Assembly (NCBI GenBank): GCA_039818285.1
Contig: JBCBUE010000014.1
Span: 1-59,967 of the forward strand
Direction: 5' to 3'
Length of the DNA: 59,967 bases
DNA from: JBCBUE01 sp039818285
Lineage (GTDB): Bacteria > Planctomycetota > Phycisphaerae > Phycisphaerales > Phycisphaeraceae
The position numbers and the translations under genes were made by a program. Numbering within the stretch: the stretch's first letter is position 1; the number at the start of each line of letters is the position of its first letter. Of this stretch, positions 49,991 through 59,019 are shown piece by piece. Below the pieces are notes generated by a model. That model was given only the letters and a program-made list of their open reading frames with translations. It was not told where the DNA came from and ran no database searches.

Positions 49991-52179
49991 TCGGCCTCCC
50001 GGGGTTGGGTGGCGGAGGGCTCGGGCGGCGTCGCGACAGGCGTCGCGGCGGGGGGGGCGTCGGTGGCCTCGGCCGGCGCGTCGTCGCGCGGTTCGTCTCT
50101 ATCGCGCGGCTTGGCGTGCTCGCCGGCGCGGTTGCGTCGGCCGACCTCGCTGAGGCCCTGGTAGTCGCGTGCCACGAACACGGGCTCGCCCCAGAGTTGG
50201 CTGACCTCGACGCGCGTCGGTTGGCGCAGGCCGGCCTGGGTTTGGTCGAGCGGGTCGACCCAGGCGGCGTCGGAGATATCGGTGATCTCGCCGGCGTCGA
50301 GGATGTCGCCCCATCGCTTGGCCGAGGCGCCGACGAGCACGGCGTCGCGGCCGCGCAGGGCGGGGTCGTCGAGGTCGGTCTGGGGCAGGGCGTCGTAGGC
50401 CGATCGTCGGCCGGCGAGCGCGGCCTGGCCGCTGTAGACGCTCGGCCGGCCGTCGAGGTAGAAGGCGAGCAGGGCGGTGTTGCCGTACTGGCTGGCGATG
50501 ACCAGGGGCGGGTCGTTGGTCCAGCGAGCCAGGCCGCGGTCGGGGTGGAGGACGGCGTCGATCCGCGCGGCGGCGTCGGCGTGGCCGATGACCCGACCGG
50601 CGCCCGGCAACCGGTCGCCGATCGCCGGGATGCGCAGCAGCCAGCCGCCGAGGGTGAGCAGCACGATCGCGCCGAGCCCGTAGCCGATCGCCCAATGCCA
50701 CATCATCTGTCCCGGCGACTCGGGCTTGCGGCGCAGCAGGCCGCGCTTGGGGCGGTCGTCCTTCGGCAGCGCCCGCCACTCGGCGACCGCTCGGCGCCAC
50801 GCCATCATCCGCGCCGGCAGCGCCCGCCCGGCGAGCACGACGAGCGTCGGCAGGCCCGCCACCGCCCAGTTCGCCTCCGTGTCGGTCACCCACGCGACGC
50901 CGAGGTACATGAGCACCGGCAGCGCCCCGAGCGTGAGCATCAATCGCCCGAACACCGCCGCCCGGTCGTGCCCGCGGTCGCGGCCGTCGCCCCACGCCCC
51001 CAGCCCGATCAACGCCCACAGGCCCGGCCCGACGATCCCCAGCTGCGTGCCCAGGTAGACCAACACCGCCCACACGCTCGCCCACACGCCGCGCCCGCCC
51101 GCGTCTTCGTCGATCGCGACGTCGCCGCCTGCCACGCCGAGGTGGCCCATCAGGTGGCGCACGGTCGGCCAGCCGGCTTGCAGCTCGCCGACGATCATCG
51201 GGCTCATCGCCACGGTCAACGCCAACCCGGCGATCACCCACCCGCGCAGCACCCGTCCCCAGCGCAGCCGCCGCGCCGACCAGACGCAGGCGATGAGCAC
51301 GCCAGGCACGATCAGCAGGGCCGTGTGCTTGAGCAGCACGCCGCCGCCGATCGCCAGCCCCAGCGCCGCCCACGCGATCGCGTTCCCGAAGGCCGACTGT
51401 CGGCGGGGGGTCGCGTCGAGCGGGTCCTCGTCCTCGTCGAGCAGCGTGCCGGCCAGCGCGACCCACGCCGCGATTGCGCCGACGATCCAGCACGCCAGCA
51501 TCGGCATGTCGATCGTCGCGAACTGGCCGAGCGCCCACACGACCGGCGTCAGCACCGCCAGCCACATCGCGTACCACGCCCCGCGGAACCCGCCGATCGA
51601 TCGACGCGCCCCTTCCCACGACTCGATCACGTCGTCCGCCGCCGGCCGCACCCGCACGCCGCCCAGCCACGCGACCCCGCCCACCAGCACGCCCCAGCTC
51701 AGCACGCTGCCCAGCCTCACGACCCACTCGGCCAGCTCGACGTGGAACCGCTCGACCGCCAGCCATCGCGCCCCGCCGATCACCCACGCGATGCCCGGCC
51801 CCTTGGTCACGTAGGTCAGCGCGGGGGATCGGCTCCAGTCCCAGTACTGCGCCTCGTCGGCGGCGAGGGCGAAGGGGTTCAGCCACGCCAGCTGTGCCGC
51901 CCGCAGCGCGGTGAGCGCCGCCACGGCCGACCACAGCCCGACCCACGCCCACGTCGCCCGGCGTGTCGGCTCGGCCAGCGCCGGCGGCTCGGGCGTCGGC
52001 TCCTGCGGCATCGCCTCCATCGGCGGGGTCACGACCTCGACCGGCTCGCCCGTCGCCTCGATGTCGGGGTCCTCGGCGAGCGCGTAACCGTCGGTGGGCG
52101 TCGCCGCGTCAACGGGTTCGCCCGCCGGTTCGCGCGGCGTCGGGGGCGGGTCGGAAGGCGGGTCGGGAGGCGGGGCCAA
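49987..52179 (-). CDS. GT39/ArnT-like membrane glycosyltransferase
   Basis: Predicted lipid-linked-sugar glycosyltransferase of up to 730 residues with about a dozen membrane helices. FALAADEAQYWDWSRSPALTY holds the acidic DExxYW motif of the first periplasmic loop, and TKGPGIAWVIGG fits the PMT_2 family. A periplasmic C-terminal domain (from about 545) includes VIASQYGNTALLAFYLDG. The N-terminal 60 residues are Pro/Glu-rich and start from a TTG at 52179; the ATG at 52020 is an equally reasonable start. The acceptor (protein or lipid) is not predictable. It is coupled to the PAP2 gene. Confidence 0.85.
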   Translation of the reverse strand: MAPPPDPPSDPPPTPREPAGEPVDAATPTDGYALAEDPDIEATGEPVEVVTPPMEAMPQEPTPEPPALAEPTRRATWAWVGLWSAVAALTALRAAQLAWLNPFALAADEAQYWDWSRSPALTYVTKGPGIAWVIGGARWLAVERFHVELAEWVVRLGSVLSWGVLVGGVAWLGGVRVRPAADDVIESWEGARRSIGGFRGAWYAMWLAVLTPVVWALGQFATIDMPMLACWIVGAIAAWVALAGTLLDEDEDPLDATPRRQSAFGNAIAWAALGLAIGGGVLLKHTALLIVPGVLIACVWSARRLRWGRVLRGWVIAGLALTVAMSPMIVGELQAGWPTVRHLMGHLGVAGGDVAIDEDAGGRGVWASVWAVLVYLGTQLGIVGPGLWALIGLGAWGDGRDRGHDRAAVFGRLMLTLGALPVLMYLGVAWVTDTEANWAVAGLPTLVVLAGRALPARMMAWRRAVAEWRALPKDDRPKRGLLRRKPESPGQMMWHWAIGYGLGAIVLLTLGGWLLRIPAIGDRLPGAGRVIGHADAAARIDAVLHPDRGLARWTNDPPLVIASQYGNTALLAFYLDGRPSVYSGQAALAGRRSAYDALPQTDLDDPALRGRDAVLVGASAKRWGDILDAGEITDISDAAWVDPLDQTQAGLRQPTRVEVSQLWGEPVFVARDYQGLSEVGRRNRAGEHAKPRDRDEPRDDAPAEATDAPPAATPVATPPEPSATQPREAE

Positions 52180-52243
52180 GCCGGTTAGTCTAAGTCCGAA
52201 TCATCCCGGGAACCCTATCGCCCCTCGCGCGTCCAACCCCACC

Positions 52244-53818
52244 ATGACACACCACGCCCCCCGTTTCGCCCCCGCTGTCGCTGCCTTCGCCTGTCTGTCT
52301 TTCGCCATCGTTTCGCCGGCCGTCGCGCAGACGCGGCCTTCCGATGCCGGCGTCTCGCTGACCGTGTACTCCTCGGCCGACCCCGCGTCGTTCAACCCGC
52401 AGCAGTTCATCGCCAACGCCAACCAGGGCTACAACCCCCAGTACGCCTACCAGGTGCCCGGCTTCGCCGTCGTGCGCGACATGCGAACGATGTCGTTCGA
52501 CACCGGGCTCAACGAGCTGGCGTTCACCGACGTCGCGCAGTTCATCGACCCAACCACGGTCTCCTTCACCGACCTCGGCGACGGCGATCCGGCGTTCACC
52601 ATCCTCGAGCAGCAGTTCAAGTTCGACCTGGTTTCGCCGACCAAGCTGTTCGACGCTTATGTCGGCCGCGACATCGTGGTGAACCTGCCGCTGGGCGACG
52701 GGACGATCGAGTCGGTCGGGGGCAGGCTGCTGTCGAGCAATCAGGGCCGGCTCGTGCTCGACACGCCCCAGGGGGTCCGCCTGATCGGCAACACCGCCGA
52801 CGTCCAGCTGGGCGACCTGCCCGATGGATTGATCACCAAGCCGACGCTGGGCTTGATGGCTCATGCGCCTGCCGCCGCGGACCGATTGGTGCGCACGTCG
52901 TACCAGACGGACGGGCTGACCTGGCGAGCGGACTACAACCTGGTCCTCAACGCCGACGACACGGCTGGCGACCTGGGCGCGTGGGTGACCCTGTTGAATC
53001 TGTCTGGCGCGGCGTACCCGAACGCCGAGCTCAAGCTCATCGCCGGCGACGTTCAGCGCGTAACCCCGCAAGACGTACGTGGTCGAGCCGAACGGCTTGG
53101 CGACATGCGGATGGCCATGGCGGCCGAAAGCGTTGCCTTCGATCAGCAGGAGTTCTTCGAGTACCACCTGTACACGCTGCCGCGGCGGACGACGGTGCAC
53201 GAGAACACGACCCAGCAGATCGCGCTGTTCCCGACCAAGTCGGGCGTGAAGGTCGACAAGCAGCTCGTGTACTGGGGGCTGCCGCAGGCGCGGAACTGGT
53301 ATTGGGGCCAGCCGCAGACGTCGCGCGACCTCGGGTCGGGCGCGAACAAGAAGGTCGACATCTACCTGGAGATGGAGAACGACGAAGAGGCCGGGCTGGG
53401 CATCCCGCTGCCGGCCGGCAAGTTCCGCGTCTACAAGGCCGACGGCGATCCGAGCTCGCCCGACGGGTCGCTGGAGTTCGTCGGCGAGGACCTGATCGAC
53501 CACACGCCCAAGGGCAACGACCTGCTGATCAAGATCGGCCAGGCGTTCGACGTCACCGGCGACCGCGTGCAGACCGACTTCTCGGTCAACACCTCGCGCA
53601 AGACGATGACCGAGTCGTTCACGATCACGCTGAAGAACGCCAAGGACGCGCCGCAGCGGGTGACCGTGCGTGAGCCGCTGTACCGCTGGGTGAACTGGGA
53701 GATCACGCGGTCGTCGATGGATTACGAGAAGGTGGACGCGCGGACGATCCACTTCGACGTGGAGGTCCCGGCCGAGGGCGAGGCGGAGGTGACGTACACG
53801 GTGCGTTACACCTGGTGA
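52244..53818 (+). CDS. Secreted DUF4139-like protein
   Basis: Exported protein of 524 residues. The ATG at 52244 gives a clear signal peptide (APAVAAFACLSFAIVSPAVAQ). The body matches the DUF4139 group: VRTSYQTDGLTWRADYNLVL, NAELKLIAGDVQRVTP, ENTTQQIALFPTKSGVKV, GIPLPAGKFRVYKADGD and the end VEVPAEGEAEVTYTVRYTW. The family is mostly of unknown function and predicted to be beta-rich and extracellular. Its last 13 bases overlap the convergent permease gene. Confidence 0.85.
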   Translation: MTHHAPRFAPAVAAFACLSFAIVSPAVAQTRPSDAGVSLTVYSSADPASFNPQQFIANANQGYNPQYAYQVPGFAVVRDMRTMSFDTGLNELAFTDVAQFIDPTTVSFTDLGDGDPAFTILEQQFKFDLVSPTKLFDAYVGRDIVVNLPLGDGTIESVGGRLLSSNQGRLVLDTPQGVRLIGNTADVQLGDLPDGLITKPTLGLMAHAPAAADRLVRTSYQTDGLTWRADYNLVLNADDTAGDLGAWVTLLNLSGAAYPNAELKLIAGDVQRVTPQDVRGRAERLGDMRMAMAAESVAFDQQEFFEYHLYTLPRRTTVHENTTQQIALFPTKSGVKVDKQLVYWGLPQARNWYWGQPQTSRDLGSGANKKVDIYLEMENDEEAGLGIPLPAGKFRVYKADGDPSSPDGSLEFVGEDLIDHTPKGNDLLIKIGQAFDVTGDRVQTDFSVNTSRKTMTESFTITLKNAKDAPQRVTVREPLYRWVNWEITRSSMDYEKVDARTIHFDVEVPAEGEAEVTYTVRYTW

Positions 53819-55152
53819 TCGGGCGAGGTGTGTTGAGGCGGCGGGTCGCCGTTGACGTCGGGGATCGGCTGGCCGTGGGGGTCGGTGGTCGGGCCGGGGT
53901 CGGGGCGCACGTCGAGGTGTTCGAGCTGCTCGGCGGGGTCGTGGGCGTGGTCGGGGGTGACGCCGGCCTGGTCGACGAGATAGGTCTCCCAGAGGCGGTG
54001 GTTGCGGATGAGGCGGGCGGCGACGTGTCGGCCGTCGTCGGTGAGAGCGACGTCGTGGCCGACGCGCCGGACGAGGCCTTCGCGGGTGGCGGCGCCGATC
54101 GCGGCGGCGAGCGGCCGTCCGACCAGGGCGTCTCGGAGGCGGTCGGGGGCGAGGGCGCGCAGGCCGGTTTCGTCGGCGCGGTAGAGGGTCGCGAGCAGGT
54201 CGTCGACGGCGGTGGTGCGGCCGAGGCGACGGCGGCGCAGGGCGCGGACGAGCAGGCCGTGGGAGGGGGAGAGCACGGCGGCGCCGACGACCAGGGCGCC
54301 GGCGAGGACGGTCATGCTGCCGGCGGCGTTGACGCTGGGCGCGTCGAGCGCAGCGGGCAGCGCGGTGGCGGCGAGGTAGCCGAGTACGGCGGCGGCGGCG
54401 GCGGCGATCAGGCTGACGGCGAGCTGTGACCCGAGCCGATCGGTGAGCAGGCGGGCGGCGGCGGCGGGCGCGATGAGCATGGCGATGACGAGGATCGAGC
54501 CGACGGCCTCGAAGGCGGCGACCGTGGCGGCGGCGACGAGGATCATCAGGGCGTAGTGCATGACGCCGGCGTGGATGCCTTGCGCGCTCGCCAGGCCGGG
54601 GTCGAAGGCCGCGATGCGCAGCTCCTTGAAGAACAGGCCCACGAAGGCGAGGGACACGAGCCCGACGATCGCCAGCAGCCAGACCTGACGCGGGACGGCC
54701 AGCACGGTCGACCACGACCACAGCCCGGCGAGCGTGGCGGGGGCCTCGAACCAGGCGAGCGTCTCGAGCTGGCCGTAGAGCACGCAGTCGGCGTCGAGGT
54801 CGATGTGTCGGGCGGCGGCCTGCTCGATCAGCAGCACGCCCAGGGCGAACATGACGCTGAACACGACGCCCATCGCGGCGCCGGGCTCGACGCGGCCGAG
54901 CCGTTTGACGGCCTCGATGAGCACGACGGTGGCGACGCCGGCGAGGGTCGCGCCGGCGAACATGAGCAGCGGGCTGCGCGAGGCGGTGACGAGGAACGCG
55001 ATGACCAGGCCGGGCAGCACGGCGTGGCTGATGGCGTCGCCCATGAGGCTCTGGCGGCGGAGGACGAGGAAGTTACCCAGCAGCCCGCAGGTCAGCGCCG
55101 CGAGCACGGCGGCGGTGAGGGGGAACAGGTCCAGGCCGAGGTCCAGCGTCAC
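53806..55152 (-). CDS. Mn/Zn-type ABC permease with C-terminal DtxR-like domain
   Basis: Metal importer membrane subunit of 448 residues. Residues 1-285 are an ABC-3 family permease with about eight helices (LLGNFLVLRRQSLMGDAISHA, ILVIAMLIAPAAAARLL). The remaining 160 residues resemble the helix-turn-helix and dimerisation parts of DtxR/MntR regulators (LATLYRADETGLRAL, RNHRLWETYLVDQAG, QLEHLDVRPD), which may sense metal from within the transporter. The DtxR-like part ends in a Pro-rich disordered tail. The GTG start overlaps the preceding stop by four bases (GTGA). Confidence 0.87.
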   Translation of the reverse strand: MTLDLGLDLFPLTAAVLAALTCGLLGNFLVLRRQSLMGDAISHAVLPGLVIAFLVTASRSPLLMFAGATLAGVATVVLIEAVKRLGRVEPGAAMGVVFSVMFALGVLLIEQAAARHIDLDADCVLYGQLETLAWFEAPATLAGLWSWSTVLAVPRQVWLLAIVGLVSLAFVGLFFKELRIAAFDPGLASAQGIHAGVMHYALMILVAAATVAAFEAVGSILVIAMLIAPAAAARLLTDRLGSQLAVSLIAAAAAAVLGYLAATALPAALDAPSVNAAGSMTVLAGALVVGAAVLSPSHGLLVRALRRRRLGRTTAVDDLLATLYRADETGLRALAPDRLRDALVGRPLAAAIGAATREGLVRRVGHDVALTDDGRHVAARLIRNHRLWETYLVDQAGVTPDHAHDPAEQLEHLDVRPDPGPTTDPHGQPIPDVNGDPPPQHTSPDHQV

Positions 55153-56540
55153 GACGCGACCCCCGTGGGTTCGGCCATCGGGTCGACGCCGCGCTGCGCC
55201 AGGGCGTGCTCGAGCTCGCTGACGAGGTTGTCGGAGAGGACGTGCTCGACCTGGTCGACGGTCCAGTCGAGGTGGCCGGGGGCGATGTCGGCGTAGGAGA
55301 CGAGGTACTGCTCCCAGAGGCGGTGGTTGCGGGCGACGCGTCGGCCGCGCGCGAGGCCGGCCGGGGTCGGCACGAATGCGCCGCCGACGAGCCCGCCCAT
55401 GCCTTGGCGGCGCAGGTAGAGCGTGACCAGGGCGTTGAGCAGCGGGCCCCAGGCGCGACGTCGGCGGAGGTCGGCCAGCTCGGCGTCGTCGACCGCCGAG
55501 AGGCCGCGCTCGACCGAGCCGAGGTAGGCGAGTTCGAGCAGGTGGTCGGCGGCGATGCCCAGCCGGGTGCGCAGTCGGCGCAACGCGGCGGCGACGACGC
55601 CTCGGCTCGGCGCGGCGAGCATGCTGACAACGAAGATCACGCCGCTGGTCAGCACGATCACCGCGCCGGCCGGCTTGCGCGGCAGCAGAGCCGACGCGCT
55701 CGAACCGAGGTAGCCCGACAGCCCGCCGATCACCGCCGCGAGCACGACGAGCAGCCACAGGCGTTGCGTCCAGAACCGAGCCGAGACCGCGGGGATGATC
55801 AGCATCGCGACGACCAGGATCAGCCCGACGGCCTGAAGGCCCGCGACGGTGACGACAACGACGAGCCCCATCATCAGGAGGTCGATCAGGGGGACCGGCC
55901 AGCCGCCGACCCTGGCGAAGGCGTCGTTGAAGCAGACGAGGGCGAACTCCTTGAGCAGCGCGGCGGCGGCGAGGACGGCCACGCCGGCGATGACGGCCAT
56001 GGTGACGGCGTCGCGGGCGGTCATCGCGGCGGTCTGGCCGTAGATGAACTTGTCGATCCCCGCGGCGTTGCCGGACCGCATGGACTGGACGACGCTGAGG
56101 ACGACGACGCCGGCGCCGAAGAACACGCTAAGGATCAGGCCGATGGCGGCGTCCTCGTGCAGGCGGGTGTGGCGGAGCAGCCACTGGATCGCGAGCACGC
56201 CGAGCACGCCCGTGACCGTCGCGCCCAGCAAGAGCACCGGCAGGCTGCGGCCCTGCAGGCCCAGCGCGGTGGCGACGATGAAGGCCAGCCCGATCCCCGG
56301 CAGGGTGGCGTGGCTGATCGCGTCGGCCACGAGGGATCGCTTGCGCAGCAGGGCGAAGACGCCGACGATCCCCGCGGCGACGCCGAGCAGGGTGGTGCTG
56401 AGGACGACGACGGTGGTGTTGTGGCCGGACTGGAAGGTGAGGACGGCGGCGACCTGGTCGAGGGTGGGCCAGTCGTCGGTGACGTTGGTCAGGGAGGTCG
56501 GGCCGTGCGCGTGGCCGGCGGCCGCGAGCGCGGGGGTCAC
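55149..56540 (-). CDS. Mn/Zn-type ABC permease with C-terminal DtxR-like domain
   Basis: Second membrane subunit of the importer, 463 residues. The ABC-3 part (about 40-310) shows GVFALLRKRSLVADAISHAT and LILVVAMLIIPAVSARFW. The C-terminal 150 residues resemble MntR/DtxR more clearly than in the sister permease: HLLELAYLGSVERG, RNHRLWEQYLVSYADI, VDQVEHVLSDNLVSELEHAL. The start is a GTG that overlaps the ATPase stop by four bases; the longer open frame upstream is antisense-like and lies over the ATPase gene. The two permeases probably form a heterodimer. Confidence 0.88.
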   Translation of the reverse strand: MTPALAAAGHAHGPTSLTNVTDDWPTLDQVAAVLTFQSGHNTTVVVLSTTLLGVAAGIVGVFALLRKRSLVADAISHATLPGIGLAFIVATALGLQGRSLPVLLLGATVTGVLGVLAIQWLLRHTRLHEDAAIGLILSVFFGAGVVVLSVVQSMRSGNAAGIDKFIYGQTAAMTARDAVTMAVIAGVAVLAAAALLKEFALVCFNDAFARVGGWPVPLIDLLMMGLVVVVTVAGLQAVGLILVVAMLIIPAVSARFWTQRLWLLVVLAAVIGGLSGYLGSSASALLPRKPAGAVIVLTSGVIFVVSMLAAPSRGVVAAALRRLRTRLGIAADHLLELAYLGSVERGLSAVDDAELADLRRRRAWGPLLNALVTLYLRRQGMGGLVGGAFVPTPAGLARGRRVARNHRLWEQYLVSYADIAPGHLDWTVDQVEHVLSDNLVSELEHALAQRGVDPMAEPTGVAS

Positions 56541-57406
56541 GGCCTTGGCTCCCCGCCGCGTTGAGCGATGGCCTCGGCGGCCTCGCTGAGCAGGGTGAGC
56601 TTGCCGCCGTAGGTCTTGCGGAGGTTGGCCTGGGTGAAGGTCGTGTCGACGGGGCCGGCGGCGACGACGCGCATGTTGAGCAGCACGACCTCGTCGAAGT
56701 ACTCGGCGACGGTCTGCACGTCGTGGTGGACGACGACGACGGTCTTGCCTTGGGCGCGCAACTCGCGGAGGACGTCGACGATGGCCTTCTCGGTCGCCGC
56801 GTCGACGCCGGCGAAGGGCTCGTCCATGAAGTAGAGATCGGCTTCTTGCGCAAGGGCGCGGGCGAGGAAGACGCGCTGCTGCTGGCCGCCGGAGAGCTGG
56901 CTGATCTGGCGGTTGGCGTATTTGGCCATGCCGACGTGCTCCATGCACTCGAGCGCGGCCCGCTTGTGCTTGCGGGAGACGGGCAGGCACCAGCCGATGC
57001 GGCGATACCGGCCCATGCAGACGACGTCGAGGGCGGAGACCGGGAAGTCCCAGTCAACGCTCTCGCGCTGGGGGACGTAGCCAACGCGGGCGCGTTGCTT
57101 GTGGTAAGGCCGGCCCCAGAAGGCGACGACGCCCGAGGCACGGGGGACCAGGCCGAGGCAGGCCTTGATCAGCGTGCTCTTGCCGGCGCCGTTGGGCCCG
57201 ACGATGGCGACGAGCTTGGCGGCGGGCGCGTCGTAGTCGACGTCCCAGAGCACCGGCTTGCGGTGATAAGCGACGGTCATGGCGTGGATGGACAGCGGGC
57301 TCTGCGGCGAGTGCTCCGGCCGGGAGAAGGGCGAGCCGTTCGGCGCCGCCGCGGGGGATTGCGGCGTCGCCTCGCCGATGCGCGGTCTCGGGGTCGCGGT
57401 GGTCAT
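56537..57406 (-). CDS. Mn/Zn ABC importer ATP-binding protein
   Basis: ATPase of 289 residues driving the metal importer. Walker A is GPNGAGKS (70-77), the signature is LSGGQQQRVFLARAL, Walker B is LYFMDEPFAGVD and the switch is VVVVHHDVQTV. PQRESVDWDFPVSALDVVCMG is the block typical of MntB/TroB/SitB-type ATPases. An N-terminal Pro-rich extension of about 35 residues precedes the domain. It is ten bases after the binding-protein gene and overlaps the permease start. Confidence 0.93.
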   Translation of the reverse strand: MTTATPRPRIGEATPQSPAAAPNGSPFSRPEHSPQSPLSIHAMTVAYHRKPVLWDVDYDAPAAKLVAIVGPNGAGKSTLIKACLGLVPRASGVVAFWGRPYHKQRARVGYVPQRESVDWDFPVSALDVVCMGRYRRIGWCLPVSRKHKRAALECMEHVGMAKYANRQISQLSGGQQQRVFLARALAQEADLYFMDEPFAGVDAATEKAIVDVLRELRAQGKTVVVVHHDVQTVAEYFDEVVLLNMRVVAAGPVDTTFTQANLRKTYGGKLTLLSEAAEAIAQRGGEPRP

Positions 57407-57416
57407 GGGGTAGCGA

Positions 57417-58412
57417 TCAGTCGTCGTGGCCGAGCTTGCCCTGCATGCCGCCGGTCGGCACGTCGCCGCCCAGGGCGTTGGCGACGGTGCTGGCGTTGTG
57501 GTCGATCATGCCGACGTAGGTGCCCTCGTAGGTGCCGTCGTCGCCCATGGCGTCGCTGAACAGCTCGCCGCCGACGACGACCGTGTGCCCGCGGGCGGCG
57601 GCGCCGTCGATCAACGCCCGGATGTTGCGCTGCGAGACGGTGGACTCGACGAACACGGCGCCGATTTGGCGATCGACCAGCAGGTCGACGAGCTTCTCGA
57701 TGTCCTTGACGCCGGCCTCGGACTCGGTCGAGAGGCCCTGGATGCCGACGACCTCGTAGCCGAAGCGCCGGCCGAAGTAGTTGAACGCGTCGTGCGCGGT
57801 GACGAGCACGCGCTGCGCCTCGGGCACGCTCAGCAGGACACGCTCGGCGTAGTCGTCGAGCGCCTGGATCTGGGCGATGGCGACCTCGGCGTTGGCGGCG
57901 TAGGTGTCGGCGCCGTCGGGGTCGAACTCGGTGAGCTTGTCGCGAACCACGGCGACGGTCTGCGTCCAGGCCGAGGGGTCCATCCACACGTGCGGGTCGT
58001 AGAGCCCATCGAACTCATCGGGCTCGAGCAGCGTGCCTTCGTCGAGCAGCTCGGTGACGGCGTAGACCTTCTTGCCCGAGGTTGCGGCGCGGATCAGGGC
58101 GTCGGTCATCTTCCCCTCGAGCAGCAGGCCGTTGTAGAAGATGACGTCGGCGTTCATCAGCTGGCTGATGTCCGAGCGGGTGGGTTTGTAGAGGTGCGGG
58201 TCGATGCCCGAGCCCAGGAGGCCGACGACCTCGGCCCGATCGCCGGCGACCTGCTGCACGACGTCGGTGACCATGCCGACGGTGCCGACGACCCTGTACT
58301 CGGCGGCTCGGGCGGGGGGCGAGGCGAGGCCGACGAGCAGGGCGGCGGCGGCGATCACCAGCGCGGCAAGGCGCCGGCGGGGCGCGGCGATGTCGATGAA
58401 TTGGACGAGCAC
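57417..58412 (-). CDS. TroA-like Mn/Zn-binding protein of an ABC importer
   Basis: Exported substrate-binding protein of 331 residues. A signal peptide covers about 1-36. Expected metal ligands are His73 (GIDPHLYKPT), His141 (DPHVWMD), His207 (VTAHDAFNYFG) and Asp304 (GMIDHN). Having His at the third position matches TroA-type proteins, which take manganese or zinc, rather than the Glu of PsaA-type manganese proteins. The GTG start has AAAGGAG eight bases upstream. It is first in the importer operon, behind the operator at 58456-58471. Confidence 0.93.
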   Translation of the reverse strand: MLVQFIDIAAPRRRLAALVIAAAALLVGLASPPARAAEYRVVGTVGMVTDVVQQVAGDRAEVVGLLGSGIDPHLYKPTRSDISQLMNADVIFYNGLLLEGKMTDALIRAATSGKKVYAVTELLDEGTLLEPDEFDGLYDPHVWMDPSAWTQTVAVVRDKLTEFDPDGADTYAANAEVAIAQIQALDDYAERVLLSVPEAQRVLVTAHDAFNYFGRRFGYEVVGIQGLSTESEAGVKDIEKLVDLLVDRQIGAVFVESTVSQRNIRALIDGAAARGHTVVVGGELFSDAMGDDGTYEGTYVGMIDHNASTVANALGGDVPTGGMQGKLGHDD

Positions 58413-58453
58413 GGGCGCTCCTTTCAGGTCGTGAAATCAAGTGGAACGGGGAA

Positions 58454-58481
58454 ATTGTAGCGATTGCTACAGACATGTCCA
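58454..58481 (-). promoter_or_regulatory. Promoter with embedded inverted repeat before the metal importer operon
   Basis: Minus-strand -35 box TGGACA (58476-58481) and -10 box TACAAT (58454-58459) are 16 bases apart, each matching five of six consensus bases. The inverted repeat TGTAGC-AATC-GCTACA (58456-58471 on the minus strand) fills the spacer and half of the -10 box, a classic place for a repressor. The MntR-like gene just upstream is the likely source, with metal as co-repressor. Confidence 0.75.
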
Positions 58482-58553
58482 GCGGTGCCTCAATCTGGCG
58501 GTGAGGCGTTGCCCGGGGGGGGTTGTCGCGCGTGAGAGGGCAGACGGCCCGGC

Positions 58554-58979
58554 TCAGTCGCCGAGGTAATCCCGCATGTGGGCCAGCGTCTCGTCGCTGA
58601 GGTGGTGCTCGATCCCCTCGGCGTCCATCGCGGCGACGCGCTTGCTGACGCCCAGCTTCTGCAGGAACGCCACGACCGTCTCGTGCCGTTCCCGACAGGC
58701 GCGGGCCAGGCGCCGGCCCTTGGCCGTCAGCTCGATCGGCCGATAGGGCTCGGTGGTCGCCAGCCCCTGTTCGACTAGCCGCTGGACGACGCGGATGACC
58801 GTGACGTGGCTGACGCCCAGCCGCGTGGCAAGATCGACCACGCGGCACTGCCCGCGTTCGGCGATCAGGGCGTCGATCGCCTCGACGTAGTCCTCGGCGG
58901 TCTCGGCCGCGTGGTCGGCGCGTGTGCGTTGGTGGCCGCGGGCGGCCGTGCGTTCGCCGCGATGAGTCGTGCCGCTCAT
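58554..58979 (-). CDS. mntR: MntR/DtxR-family metalloregulator
   Basis: Metal-dependent repressor of 141 residues. The winged helix (about 25-90) contains DLATRLGVSHVTVIRVVQRL and the wing TTEPYRPIELTAKGRRLA. The dimerisation/metal-binding helices include ERHETVVAFLQKLGV and AEGIEHHLSDETLAHM, close to proteobacterial MntR. There is no SH3-like third domain. I use the ATG at 58979; a start ten codons earlier is possible. It lies upstream of the importer operon on the same strand with the operator between, so it probably represses the importer when manganese is plentiful. Confidence 0.9.
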   Translation of the reverse strand: MSGTTHRGERTAARGHQRTRADHAAETAEDYVEAIDALIAERGQCRVVDLATRLGVSHVTVIRVVQRLVEQGLATTEPYRPIELTAKGRRLARACRERHETVVAFLQKLGVSKRVAAMDAEGIEHHLSDETLAHMRDYLGD

Positions 58980-59019
58980 TCCGGCAATCGTAACGCCCCC
59001 CGCGCCCATCCCCCGCCGG

